Assembly: GCA_964453995.1 (NCBI GenBank) | Contig: CAYVQC010000007.1 | Span: forward strand, 1-64,000 | Direction: 5' to 3' | DNA from: SKVR01 sp964453995 | GTDB lineage: Bacteria > Bacteroidota > Bacteroidia > Bacteroidales > UBA7960 | Length of the DNA stretch: 64,000 nt | Shown: in pieces, positions 7,556-16,239 of the stretch | Layout: every line of letters begins with the position of its first letter | Numbering within the stretch: the first letter of the stretch is position 1 | The notes under the pieces: generated by a model | The model's input: only the letters and a program-made list of their open reading frames with translations | What the model was told of the DNA's origin: nothing | Database searches by the model: none | Program-made: the position numbers and the translations under genes

Positions 7556-7801
7556 TGTTTGGTAACAGTTGAATAAGGCTGACTTTTGTAAAGGCAAAAG
7601 TAAAAAAATGTTTTAACAGTTACTCAATAGTCTAATAACGGTCCATTACGTGGAATTGTTTTGTCACTGGCCGGATCAGGTACGATGAACCGTTACAGCA
7701 GCAGGGATAGTAAAATGTGGTGATTGTAAAGGGGGGCATAGCTGCCAAACCTTTCCTGATTATTTTTCAACATGTATTTGCTGGCAGGGATCTGTTAAAT
7801 G

Positions 7802-7834
7802 AAAAAAAAAGGCTGCCCTGTAAAAGAGCAGCCC
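7802..7834 (-). terminator. Rho-independent terminator of the first gdh
   Basis: Stem GGCTGC (7811-7816) with GCAGCC (7828-7833), 11-nt loop, and on the minus strand a run of nine T (the A run at 7802-7810). It lies 25 bp past the gdh stop. Confidence 0.88.
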
Positions 7835-7858
7835 GTGTATCATTTTGCAGTTGGTTAT

Positions 7859-9196
7859 TTATACCACGCCTTGTTCGATCATTGCATCGGCTACTTTGAT
7901 GAAACCGGCAACGTTGGCACCTTTTACGTAGTTTACAAATCCATCCTCTTCTTTACCATATTTCACGCATGCTTCATGAATGTTGATCATAATCTGGTGC
8001 AGTTTGGCTTCTACTTCTTCGGCGGTCCAGTTGAGTTTCATTGCATTCTGGGTTTGCTCAAGGCCGGAAGTGGCAACACCACCAGCATTGGAAGCTTTTC
8101 CTGGTCCGTAAAGGATCTTGGCATTGAGGAATATCTCCATGGCCTCGGGGGTACAGGGCATATTGGCACCTTCAGAAACACACATTACACCGTTGTTTAC
8201 CAGGTTTTGTGCATCTTCTGCATTCAATTCGTTCTGGATGGCGCAGGGTAGTGCAACATCACACTTCACTTCCCATGGGCGCTTGCCTTCGAAGAATTGA
8301 GCGTTGGGGAATTCGTAAGTATAAGGTTTTACAATATCCTGGTTAGATGCGCGCAGCTCGAGCAGATAATCGATCTTTTCGCCGGAGATACCATCGGGAT
8401 CATAAACATAACCATCGGGGCCGCTGATGGTTACAACTTTTGCACCCATTTGGGTAGCCTTTATGACAGAACCCCAGGAAACATTACCAAAACCAGAAAC
8501 AGCAACGATTTTTCCTTTCATGGATTCGCCGCGGGTTTTGAGCATTTCTTCGGCAAAGAAAACGGTACCGAAGCCGGTAGCTTCCGGACGGATGAGAGAT
8601 CCACCCCAGCCACGGCCTTTGCCGGTAAATACGCCGTGGTGTTCGCCTACCAGTTTTTTATACATACCGAACATGTAACCAATTTCACGTCCACCAACGC
8701 CAATATCGCCGGCAGGAATATCAGTATCGGGGCCGATGTATTTGTACAATTCGCTCATGAAAGCCTGGCAGAAGCGCATGATCTCAGCATTGGATTTTCC
8801 TTTGGGATCGAAGTCGCTACCACCCTTTGCTCCACCCATCGGCAGGGTGGTAAGGCTGTTCTTGAAAATCTGCTCAAATCCGAGAAACTTCAAACCACCT
8901 TCGGTTACACTGGGGTGAAAACGACAGCCCCCTTTGTATGGTCCTATGGCGTTGTTGAATTGTACGCGGTATCCCCTGTTTACCTGCACATTTCCCTTGT
9001 CGTCCATCCACTGGACTTTGAACTTGATTACTCTGTCGGGTTCAACAATTCTTTCAATAATATTTGCAGCTTCATATTTGGGGTTTTCTTTCACTACGTC
9101 TTCAATAGTTTCCAAAACCTCTTTCACTGCCTGAAGGAACTCAGGTTGACCGGGATTTTTTTTCTCCAGGTCGGCCATAATTTTTTCCAAGTTCAT
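7859..9196 (-). CDS. gdhA: Glutamate dehydrogenase (hexameric), first copy
   Basis: Catalyses reversible reductive amination of 2-oxoglutarate to glutamate. Its 445 aa are the usual length of the hexameric bacterial type. The substrate domain has PMGGAKGGSDFDPKG with catalytic Lys124, and PAGDIGVGGREIG (about 161-173) with the catalytic Asp. The Rossmann motif SGFGNVSWG (about 234-242) is followed by VVTISGPDGYV, unlike the SDSSG loop of typical NADP enzymes and of the second copy in this window, so coenzyme preference may differ (inference). It is monocistronic, with a strong terminator. The start at 9196 is supported by alignment of the N-terminus with the other copy. Confidence 0.95.
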   Translation of the reverse strand: MNLEKIMADLEKKNPGQPEFLQAVKEVLETIEDVVKENPKYEAANIIERIVEPDRVIKFKVQWMDDKGNVQVNRGYRVQFNNAIGPYKGGCRFHPSVTEGGLKFLGFEQIFKNSLTTLPMGGAKGGSDFDPKGKSNAEIMRFCQAFMSELYKYIGPDTDIPAGDIGVGGREIGYMFGMYKKLVGEHHGVFTGKGRGWGGSLIRPEATGFGTVFFAEEMLKTRGESMKGKIVAVSGFGNVSWGSVIKATQMGAKVVTISGPDGYVYDPDGISGEKIDYLLELRASNQDIVKPYTYEFPNAQFFEGKRPWEVKCDVALPCAIQNELNAEDAQNLVNNGVMCVSEGANMPCTPEAMEIFLNAKILYGPGKASNAGGVATSGLEQTQNAMKLNWTAEEVEAKLHQIMINIHEACVKYGKEEDGFVNYVKGANVAGFIKVADAMIEQGVV

Positions 9197-9372
9197 ATTA
9201 ACGAATATTTAAAGTTTGTAATAAGGGTGATTATGTTAATTGTTTGCCAATTAACAGGGCGAAATTAGACTTATTTTACTGATTGGCAAAGCATTTTCAT
9301 AAAATAATTTTGTTCTTATCATAAGGCTGATGAGCAATATAATAAGGCATGTGATACATTGTTAATTTTCTA

Positions 9373-12300
9373 TCAATTCTCTGGCTTGTAGATAATCCCT
9401 TTTTTCTTTCGGCCATCAATTTTTATTATGGCAGGGTTTTTAAAGCTAACATGCCTTACATATTTGTCTTCGAAAACAGCGGGTTGTTCATCCAAAAAAG
9501 CCACATCATAATAGCCGTCTTTATTAAAGGGATTGATGGTGAAATAGCCAACATTAAAGGAGGTAAGATTTTGGAAAAAGTGTGTGCCCTGGCTGGGATC
9601 GATCTGGAAGTTTTTCAGGCCTGCCTCAATGATCAGGCGGGCGGCAGATATCTGCGACCATTTAACGGGTATTCCCAGCCATGGATCGGTAGACCCCCAG
9701 CGCCCGGGGCCTATGAGGATGTAGTTTTTCTTCTGTTGTACCATCATTGCATTGAGTTTATCAATGGTGAGGGCGATCTGTTTGGTGTGAACAGGATCAA
9801 ATACACTGGGTTTTACGTATATCAGGTCGTACACATTATCAATTACGCCATTTCCCAATGCCTGTTTACTGTAAACAATAGTTTGCTCATCGGTGTGACA
9901 GTCAAGATCAATTACATTTTTTTCCTGGGTTTCCACTATAGGCCTGATTTGCAGAAAATGGAAAATCTGGGGTTGGTTTTCGGGAGTATCCAGATTTACC
10001 GAAAACTCAATCTCCACCTGGTTGTTCATCTCCTGTTGGCCAATCCGGAGCAGGGTTTGCAACACCTCTGCCAGGGGAAATGAATTGTGCTTGAGGATAT
10101 TGGCAAAAGTGATGATTTTTTTTCCACCCTCGTACATGCCATCACGGATGATATTGTCCTGGTAATCGAAGGTGGAGGCCACAAATCGGAGCGCTTTGTC
10201 GTTTTCTGCATGCTTGATGCGTAGCTTATGCAGGTTTATGGTTTCGTCAATGGAAGACTGGAACTTTTCGGGGTCGAGGTCGAGGGCATAAAATTCTTTC
10301 TGGCTGTCGGTAAGGGCCATTTCAGGCACAGAGAGCTGCAATACCTTTTGAGGGTATTTGGGGCAAAACCGCAACGATATTCCCCCTTCCACAATAGTTT
10401 TCCCCAAACCGAAAGCTATATTGGCTATACCATCTTCGTATTTTTCCGGTTCGATGGGATAAAAGTTGACCGATCGGGCAACGCCTGATATGGCCGGATA
10501 AAAGCGGTTCCCGTAGCTGCGTCCTGAGATTTCCTGGATTACCACAGCCATTTTTTCTTCGTCAATAACATTTGAGGTTGCCGCAATATAGGCTTTGCTT
10601 TCCTTGAAAAAAACTGAAGCATATACACTTTTGATGGCCTGTTCGAGCTGATAGCGCCTGATACGGGAATCGAAGTGGTTGTTGGGAATCATATAAGTGG
10701 AATAGACCCCTGCAAAGGGTTGGTAGTGGCTGTCTTCCAGCAGGCTTGAAGAGCGCACTGCAAGGGGCGATTTAATGGCCTCACAAATATCTTCCACATG
10801 CTTGCGCATACGGCTGGGAGTGATGGCGGCACTGAACCGGTCAATGATCTGCTCGTCGGTAACCTCAGAAAGGGCAAAGTCATACAGATTATTGTCTTCC
10901 ATAAATTCATCAAACAGATCGGTGGTAAGCACCACAGTGCGGGGGATGGTTACCATTACATCCTCCCAGGCAAACATGAGTTTGTATTTGTTGATGAAAG
11001 AATCGATAAAAGCCAGGCCACGGGCTTTGCCGCCCAGCTGGCCATCGCCCAGGCGGGTGTAAATGGCATATTCGTCTATATGACTGGCAATTATGCCCCG
11101 GCCTTTGGTTTTGCGGTAATTGGCAATGGTATCGATAAGGTAGCTCCTGATTTCTTCTATATTGTTGAAGTCGTCGGTACTCTTTTGTGCAAACACATGG
11201 GCGATGGAAAAAAGTGCTCTTGCCTTGAGCCAGCGCGAAAAGTGGTTGTTAGAGACGTGGTACATGAGCGATTTGCTGTTGATGCGCGAAATTTTCACCT
11301 GCAACGAGTGCAGGTTGTTGGCACGGTCAATTTCCACATCGCGGTCTGGATCGCGAAATACAAAATCGCCAAAGCCATAGTTTTCCTTAATGTAGTGCTT
11401 AAGCTCTACCAATAGTGTTTTAGAGTATTTGTTGATAAAATTAACTCCCAACTCTTCCATAATGCTGTAGTCCCAATCATCGGATGACTGCAGCAGGATA
11501 GGCATTTTGGAACCGTCTTCCCTGATGTGGCGGGCCAGCCTTATGCCTGCTTCCTTATCCTTTTTTCCTTTTCGGTAGTAGGTAATATCGGATATTACTC
11601 CCAGCAGGTTGTGTTTGTATTTTTCATACAATTCTACAGCATCGTCGTAGGTCTTGGCCAGGAGGATTTTGGGGCGTGCCCGCATGCGAAGGGTTTTGCG
11701 GTGTTCGTTAAGCCCTTCGGTCATCAGTTCGTTGGTTTGTTCAAAAATGGCCTTATAAATGGTGGGGAGATAAGATGAATAGTACCTGATGGAATCTTCT
11801 ACCAGCAGAATGGCTTGTACTCCCTTGCGGTCGATATCAAAATCAGCATTCATTTTATCTTCAATGAGCTTGATGATGGCCAGGAGTAATCCTGCATTTC
11901 CAAGCCAGCAGAAAACGTAATCGATGGAGCTGAGGTCTTCATGGGCCAGTTTCATGGATACCTCGCGCGAGAAATGGGTAAGCACCACGATGGGGATATT
12001 GGTGTACCTTCGTTTTACTTTTCTTGCCATTTCAAAGGCATCAATCTTTCCCACATTGAGCATGGTGATTACCAGGTCGAATTTTTTCTTCTCCAGCAGT
12101 TCAAAGGCTTTTTCTGAGGTGCTGGCCTGGGTAAACTGGGGTGGGTAGCGAAGGTTTTTGGAGGTATATTCCAGAAAGATTTTCTCGTTGATGCGGCCGT
12201 CCTCTTCAAGCATAAAAGCATCATAGTTGGAGCAGATCAGCAGTACGTTGATGATACGCTCCTGCATAAGATCCTGGTAGGAGATCTCACTGAATTCGTG

Positions 12301-12375
12301 CCTGTCGGTAGAAAAAAGTTCGTTGTATTTGTATTTTGACCGTGATTCGCTGATATGTATGGTGTTATCTTCCAT
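9373..12375 (-). CDS. Receiver-like + PPDK-type ATP-grasp (PEP/pyruvate-binding) protein, paralogue 1
   Basis: Large cytosolic protein; the ATG at 12375 (MEDNTIHISE) gives 1000 aa and leaves 19 bp after the upstream paralogue. Order: receiver-like domain (about 41-165) that lacks a clear acidic pocket; second receiver (about 186-335) with VEDS (192-195), Asp263 in ISDITYY and Lys316, split by an insertion; a conserved linker NHFSRWLKAR (about 377-386); a PPDK_N/PEP-synthase ATP-grasp domain with GGKARGLAF (448-456), VRSSSLLEDS (540-549) and LQIRPI (808-813); and a C-terminal region with ILIGPGRWG and SQGTHFF (about 928-934). The swivelling phosphohistidine domain and PEP/pyruvate barrel of true dikinases are absent. 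The function is unknown: ATP-driven phosphotransfer, or nucleotide-sensing regulation, controlled by phosphorylation of the receiver. Confidence 0.85.
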   Translation of the reverse strand: MEDNTIHISESRSKYKYNELFSTDRHEFSEISYQDLMQERIINVLLICSNYDAFMLEEDGRINEKIFLEYTSKNLRYPPQFTQASTSEKAFELLEKKKFDLVITMLNVGKIDAFEMARKVKRRYTNIPIVVLTHFSREVSMKLAHEDLSSIDYVFCWLGNAGLLLAIIKLIEDKMNADFDIDRKGVQAILLVEDSIRYYSSYLPTIYKAIFEQTNELMTEGLNEHRKTLRMRARPKILLAKTYDDAVELYEKYKHNLLGVISDITYYRKGKKDKEAGIRLARHIREDGSKMPILLQSSDDWDYSIMEELGVNFINKYSKTLLVELKHYIKENYGFGDFVFRDPDRDVEIDRANNLHSLQVKISRINSKSLMYHVSNNHFSRWLKARALFSIAHVFAQKSTDDFNNIEEIRSYLIDTIANYRKTKGRGIIASHIDEYAIYTRLGDGQLGGKARGLAFIDSFINKYKLMFAWEDVMVTIPRTVVLTTDLFDEFMEDNNLYDFALSEVTDEQIIDRFSAAITPSRMRKHVEDICEAIKSPLAVRSSSLLEDSHYQPFAGVYSTYMIPNNHFDSRIRRYQLEQAIKSVYASVFFKESKAYIAATSNVIDEEKMAVVIQEISGRSYGNRFYPAISGVARSVNFYPIEPEKYEDGIANIAFGLGKTIVEGGISLRFCPKYPQKVLQLSVPEMALTDSQKEFYALDLDPEKFQSSIDETINLHKLRIKHAENDKALRFVASTFDYQDNIIRDGMYEGGKKIITFANILKHNSFPLAEVLQTLLRIGQQEMNNQVEIEFSVNLDTPENQPQIFHFLQIRPIVETQEKNVIDLDCHTDEQTIVYSKQALGNGVIDNVYDLIYVKPSVFDPVHTKQIALTIDKLNAMMVQQKKNYILIGPGRWGSTDPWLGIPVKWSQISAARLIIEAGLKNFQIDPSQGTHFFQNLTSFNVGYFTINPFNKDGYYDVAFLDEQPAVFEDKYVRHVSFKNPAIIKIDGRKKKGIIYKPEN

Positions 12376-12394
12376 TATCCGGTATTTGATTAGG

Positions 12395-15300
12395 TTACTT
12401 GTTATGAATTGCATTAGCCACTTTCGAAGGGCTGTCGTTGTCTTCAGGAGTTTCATTTTTGGGCAGATACACCAGGGATGCTCTCTTTTTTCCATCCATG
12501 ATAATCTCCAGGGGTTTGTCGAACCTTACATGTTTGAAATATTGTGTTTGATGAACAGGTTCCATATTGTCCAGTATCTCCCAGTTGATATAATCTATCA
12601 GGTCGTTGTGTTTTACGGAAAGGTAACCCACATTCATTGAAATTACATTATGGAAGAAATGTGAGCCCAGCGATGCATCAAGGGGAAAATCTTCCATGCT
12701 TACCTCCACGATGATCCGTGCATTAGAGATGTTTGACCACGCTACCGGGATTCCTATAAACCGGTCGCGGGTTCCCCAGCGCCCCGGACCAACCAGAATG
12801 TATTTTCTGCCTTCTTCTGCCATTTTCCTGTTGAGTTGTTCTATTTCGTCGCGCATCTTTTCGGTTTTGAGCTTGTCAAACTTTTTCATATCCACGTATA
12901 TGACATCACTTACGTTGTCAACGATCCCGTTGCCCATACCATTTTCAGAGTAGAGCAACAATCTTTCATTGTCAATCACATCCAGGTTGATATCGCCATT
13001 GTTGATATTTTTGATCAGGGGCTTTATCTGCAGGAGGTAGAAAGAAGCCTTTCCTTTTGCATCCCTGGTAAGATCGATGGCAAACTCAATTTCGATGGGC
13101 GAGCCCATGGCTTCCGATACAATATCAAGGATCACCTCAATGGTTTTGGCCATAGGGATGTAATCGTATTTCAGGATGTTGGCAAAGTTGATTACCCTGG
13201 GGCCTGGTTGTGTAATGCCGGGTATGGTTCGCTCACTGGAGAAGTCATATACCGAGGCTGAATGTTTGAGGGTGCCATGTGCTTCAGCTGCCGAAATTTC
13301 CAGTTTCTTCAGCCCGGCATCTTCTCCTTCCAGCAGGTTCAGGTTTTTTTTGCTCATATCGATGGCATAAAAGTGCAGCTGTGAGTTCTTAAACAGGTCT
13401 TTGGGGGTATAGATCTCCAGTTGGGGGTGAGCAGGAGAAAAGCGGTAGGTTTTTTCTCCTTCCACCACGTATTTGCCCAGGCCCACAGCAGCTACAGCAA
13501 ATCCCTCATCGGGTTTCATATAGGAGTATGGGTAGAAGTTATAGGATTGTGCTACGCCGCTTATGTGCGGGTAAAAATACTCTCCATAGGGGTTTCCGGC
13601 AACTTCCTGTATCACCACGGCCATTTTTTCTTCCTCCACTTTGTAGTTTACAGCCTGGAAATAAGCCTGGGCAGTGGGAGAGAAGATGGAAGCAAAAACA
13701 AGTTTGATGGCATTCATGGTTTGGCGCAACCGCTCTTTGAGGTCGGGGTGGTTATTGGGCAGCAGATAGGTGTCAAATATCCCGGCAAAGGGCTGCATGA
13801 GTGAGTCTTCAAACAAACTGGAAGAACGGATGGCCAGGGGTTTGTGCATTACATTGAGGAAGATCTTCAACCGCTTGATAAGGGTGCCCGAGAGATCACC
13901 ATCAACAAATAACTTTTTGATTTCGTCGTAGTCGGACAGCCCGGTAATCTTTTCGTACAATTTGTTGCGTTGCATGAAAAGTTCAAACTCCTCCGTACCA
14001 ATGATGGTGGTCTTGGGTGTGCAGATGTTGATGTCGGGCACAATATCGTTGAAGGAGAAATTATTGATGAGCATGTTGATAAATGCCAAACCACGACCCT
14101 TTCCTCCCAAGGAACCCAGGGCAAGACTTACTACATTGGTTTCATCCAGCAGTGCCGATTCTTCAAAATTGATCACCTTGCCCCGTAGTCTGTCCTGGAT
14201 GCACTTTTCAATGATGTCGATCATATACTGACGCACATGACCGGGGCATTCAAAGTCTTCCACCTTTAAGGGTTTTATCTTCTTGGCGATCTGTATCTCG
14301 CCCCTTGCCATGAGCCAGTGAGAGAAATGGTTCTTCCTTGCGTGATAAATCAACGATTTGATAGGAATGGATTTTAAATGGGATTGAAACTCTTTCATCG
14401 ATCTGGCCACCGCAATTTCCTTTCGGCCCTCTTCATCGCGATAAACAAAATTCCCGAACCCAAGATAGTAATTGATAAAGCTTTGCAGATCCTGGCGGAG
14501 AGTTTCGGAGTTTTTGTTGATAAAGGTAGATTTCAACAAATAAGCATTGTGGGCATTTTCTGTATCAGACGATTGTAATACGATAGGCAGATCGGGCATT
14601 TGCTCTCTGACATAACTTACCAGGCTCAACCCGGCATATTCATCGAGCTTACCATTTTTCTCAAATTTTACATCCGAGATAAGGCACAACAAGTTGTCGC
14701 GGTATTTGTCGAAGAGGGTAAGGGCTTCGGTGTAATTGGAAGCGAGCAGTATTTTGGGCCTTACCCGCATTTTCAGGAGCTTGTATGTTTCATCGGTATT
14801 TACTTCCTCGATGAGCTGCCGGGTTTGCTCAATAACAATAGAATAAAGAATGGGCAGGTACCTGGAATAATACTTGGCCGAATCTTCTACGAGCAGAATT
14901 ACCCGTACCATACCAATGCGGATGTCATTTTCCACATTCATACGGTCTTCGATAAACTTCACCATGGCCAGGAAAACATTGGAATCTCCATTCCACACGA
15001 AAATCTTATCAATGGAACTGATGGGCTTGTTGCCGTCTTCGAAAAGCCCGATATCGCTGTTGTTGTTGAGCAGCAGGAAGATGGGCAGGTTGTGGTAGAT
15101 TTTTTTGATGATACGGCTAAGCTGGATAGGAGTGGTTTTATCTACCCCCATCATAACAATTACCATATCGAAATGCTTCTCCTGTAGCTTCTCAAGGGCT
15201 TCTTCAGGGGTGGAAACGCCGGTAATACGTGGAGCCGACGACAAGTTGAGCTGGTAATACTCTCCGCGCACCTGTTCGAAAAAACGGCCCTCCTGTTCAA

Positions 15301-15985
15301 TGATATAGGCATCATAAAGGTTGGCTACGAGCAATATCTCTCTCACCTTGTTGGGCATCAGATCATGGTAAATATCACGATCAGAGTGGTGCTTTATGAG
15401 GAATTTCTGCAGCAGCTGCCTGCTCATGGCGGCATGGGTCTTTCCCGATTCTGAAGTTTCTTCCTCCGATTGCGAAACTTTTTTGTGCAAAAGTTCTTTC
15501 CCGATATAAGTGTTAAGGTAACCTTGTATCAGCGAGCTCAGGTTATTGATAAGGTCACGTTCTTCAATAAGAAACGGGCCTTCATCGCTGTTGGGATGCT
15601 TATTGAGATAAAAAACTTCGATGCTGCCTTCTTTAGCATCTATAGTTTCGAAAGATTTTTTCTGGTACCACTGTGTTTCCCTAAACCTTGAGCTGCTTGT
15701 AAAACTGTCTTTCCCATATTTAATCCTTGCCACGGCATCATCAGGATACTGCCATGCCGGGGGGAGTATCCTTACAATTTCCTTAAGCATATCGGGTGCG
15801 GGTTTTTCCTGTTTCAGAATGGCTGTGGTTTTATTAATGGCACCCAGCTCTTTTAGCCTTTCCCTGGTTTCCGACAAAATCTTCTGTACTTCTTCCTGAC
15901 TGATGGAGAAATGGGGTAAACCCGGGGTGTCATTACCCTCGGATTTAAGGGGTTTATCATGGGGGGTAAGATCACTTTCTTTCAT
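12395..15985 (-). CDS. Receiver-like + PPDK-type ATP-grasp protein, paralogue 2 with sensory N-terminus
   Basis: From the ATG at 15985 (MKESDLTPHD) the protein has 1196 aa; the frame extends to 16159, but that part looks like leader. An N-terminal module with ILPPAWQYPDDAVARIKYG (about 73-91) resembles the small input domains found in front of sensor kinases. Then come a receiver-like domain (about 215-345), a second receiver with VEDS (366-369), Asp438 and Lys491, linker NHFSHWLMAR (552-561), ATP-grasp motifs GGKGRGLAF (627-635), IRSSSLFEDS (719-728) and LLQIKPL (984-990), then GPGRWG (1066-1071) and LGSHFF (1106-1111). It is the tandem paralogue of the next gene and differs mainly by the sensory front end. 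The pair is probably co-transcribed, possibly as a heteromeric complex. Confidence 0.85.
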   Translation of the reverse strand: MKESDLTPHDKPLKSEGNDTPGLPHFSISQEEVQKILSETRERLKELGAINKTTAILKQEKPAPDMLKEIVRILPPAWQYPDDAVARIKYGKDSFTSSSRFRETQWYQKKSFETIDAKEGSIEVFYLNKHPNSDEGPFLIEERDLINNLSSLIQGYLNTYIGKELLHKKVSQSEEETSESGKTHAAMSRQLLQKFLIKHHSDRDIYHDLMPNKVREILLVANLYDAYIIEQEGRFFEQVRGEYYQLNLSSAPRITGVSTPEEALEKLQEKHFDMVIVMMGVDKTTPIQLSRIIKKIYHNLPIFLLLNNNSDIGLFEDGNKPISSIDKIFVWNGDSNVFLAMVKFIEDRMNVENDIRIGMVRVILLVEDSAKYYSRYLPILYSIVIEQTRQLIEEVNTDETYKLLKMRVRPKILLASNYTEALTLFDKYRDNLLCLISDVKFEKNGKLDEYAGLSLVSYVREQMPDLPIVLQSSDTENAHNAYLLKSTFINKNSETLRQDLQSFINYYLGFGNFVYRDEEGRKEIAVARSMKEFQSHLKSIPIKSLIYHARKNHFSHWLMARGEIQIAKKIKPLKVEDFECPGHVRQYMIDIIEKCIQDRLRGKVINFEESALLDETNVVSLALGSLGGKGRGLAFINMLINNFSFNDIVPDINICTPKTTIIGTEEFELFMQRNKLYEKITGLSDYDEIKKLFVDGDLSGTLIKRLKIFLNVMHKPLAIRSSSLFEDSLMQPFAGIFDTYLLPNNHPDLKERLRQTMNAIKLVFASIFSPTAQAYFQAVNYKVEEEKMAVVIQEVAGNPYGEYFYPHISGVAQSYNFYPYSYMKPDEGFAVAAVGLGKYVVEGEKTYRFSPAHPQLEIYTPKDLFKNSQLHFYAIDMSKKNLNLLEGEDAGLKKLEISAAEAHGTLKHSASVYDFSSERTIPGITQPGPRVINFANILKYDYIPMAKTIEVILDIVSEAMGSPIEIEFAIDLTRDAKGKASFYLLQIKPLIKNINNGDINLDVIDNERLLLYSENGMGNGIVDNVSDVIYVDMKKFDKLKTEKMRDEIEQLNRKMAEEGRKYILVGPGRWGTRDRFIGIPVAWSNISNARIIVEVSMEDFPLDASLGSHFFHNVISMNVGYLSVKHNDLIDYINWEILDNMEPVHQTQYFKHVRFDKPLEIIMDGKKRASLVYLPKNETPEDNDSPSKVANAIHNK

Positions 15986-16239
15986 GCGTTTTGATGGGTT
16001 TCTGGGTTTATAGGGGCCTAAAAATAGTAAATATGAGCGATCAGCAGGTCTATTCCCCTGATCTTTTTTGTAAATATTTCTGCAGGTTTGCCGTAACAGC
16101 CTCTTTAGTAAAAATAATCCATAAAACCAAGAAAAATAAAAAAAATATTTGTTTTTCATAAAATTTATAAGACAATATAAAATGGATTAAAATTGTCCCA
16201 GCCAATCCAATCATTTATTCATTTAAAAAACCAGACAAT

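Noticed and set aside
8297..9268. Long open frame on the plus strand opposite the first glutamate dehydrogenase
   Set aside because: It lies wholly over a clearly coding gene on the other strand and has no recognisable motif; it is a codon-bias shadow.
10798..11415. 205-codon plus-strand frame within the ATP-grasp gene
   Set aside because: Antisense to conserved receiver and ATP-grasp motifs; no independent support.
12376..12495. Longer start for the first ATP-grasp paralogue
   Set aside because: It would overlap the end of the upstream gene by 101 bp, and the extension has no family similarity; the ATG at 12375 fits the operon better.
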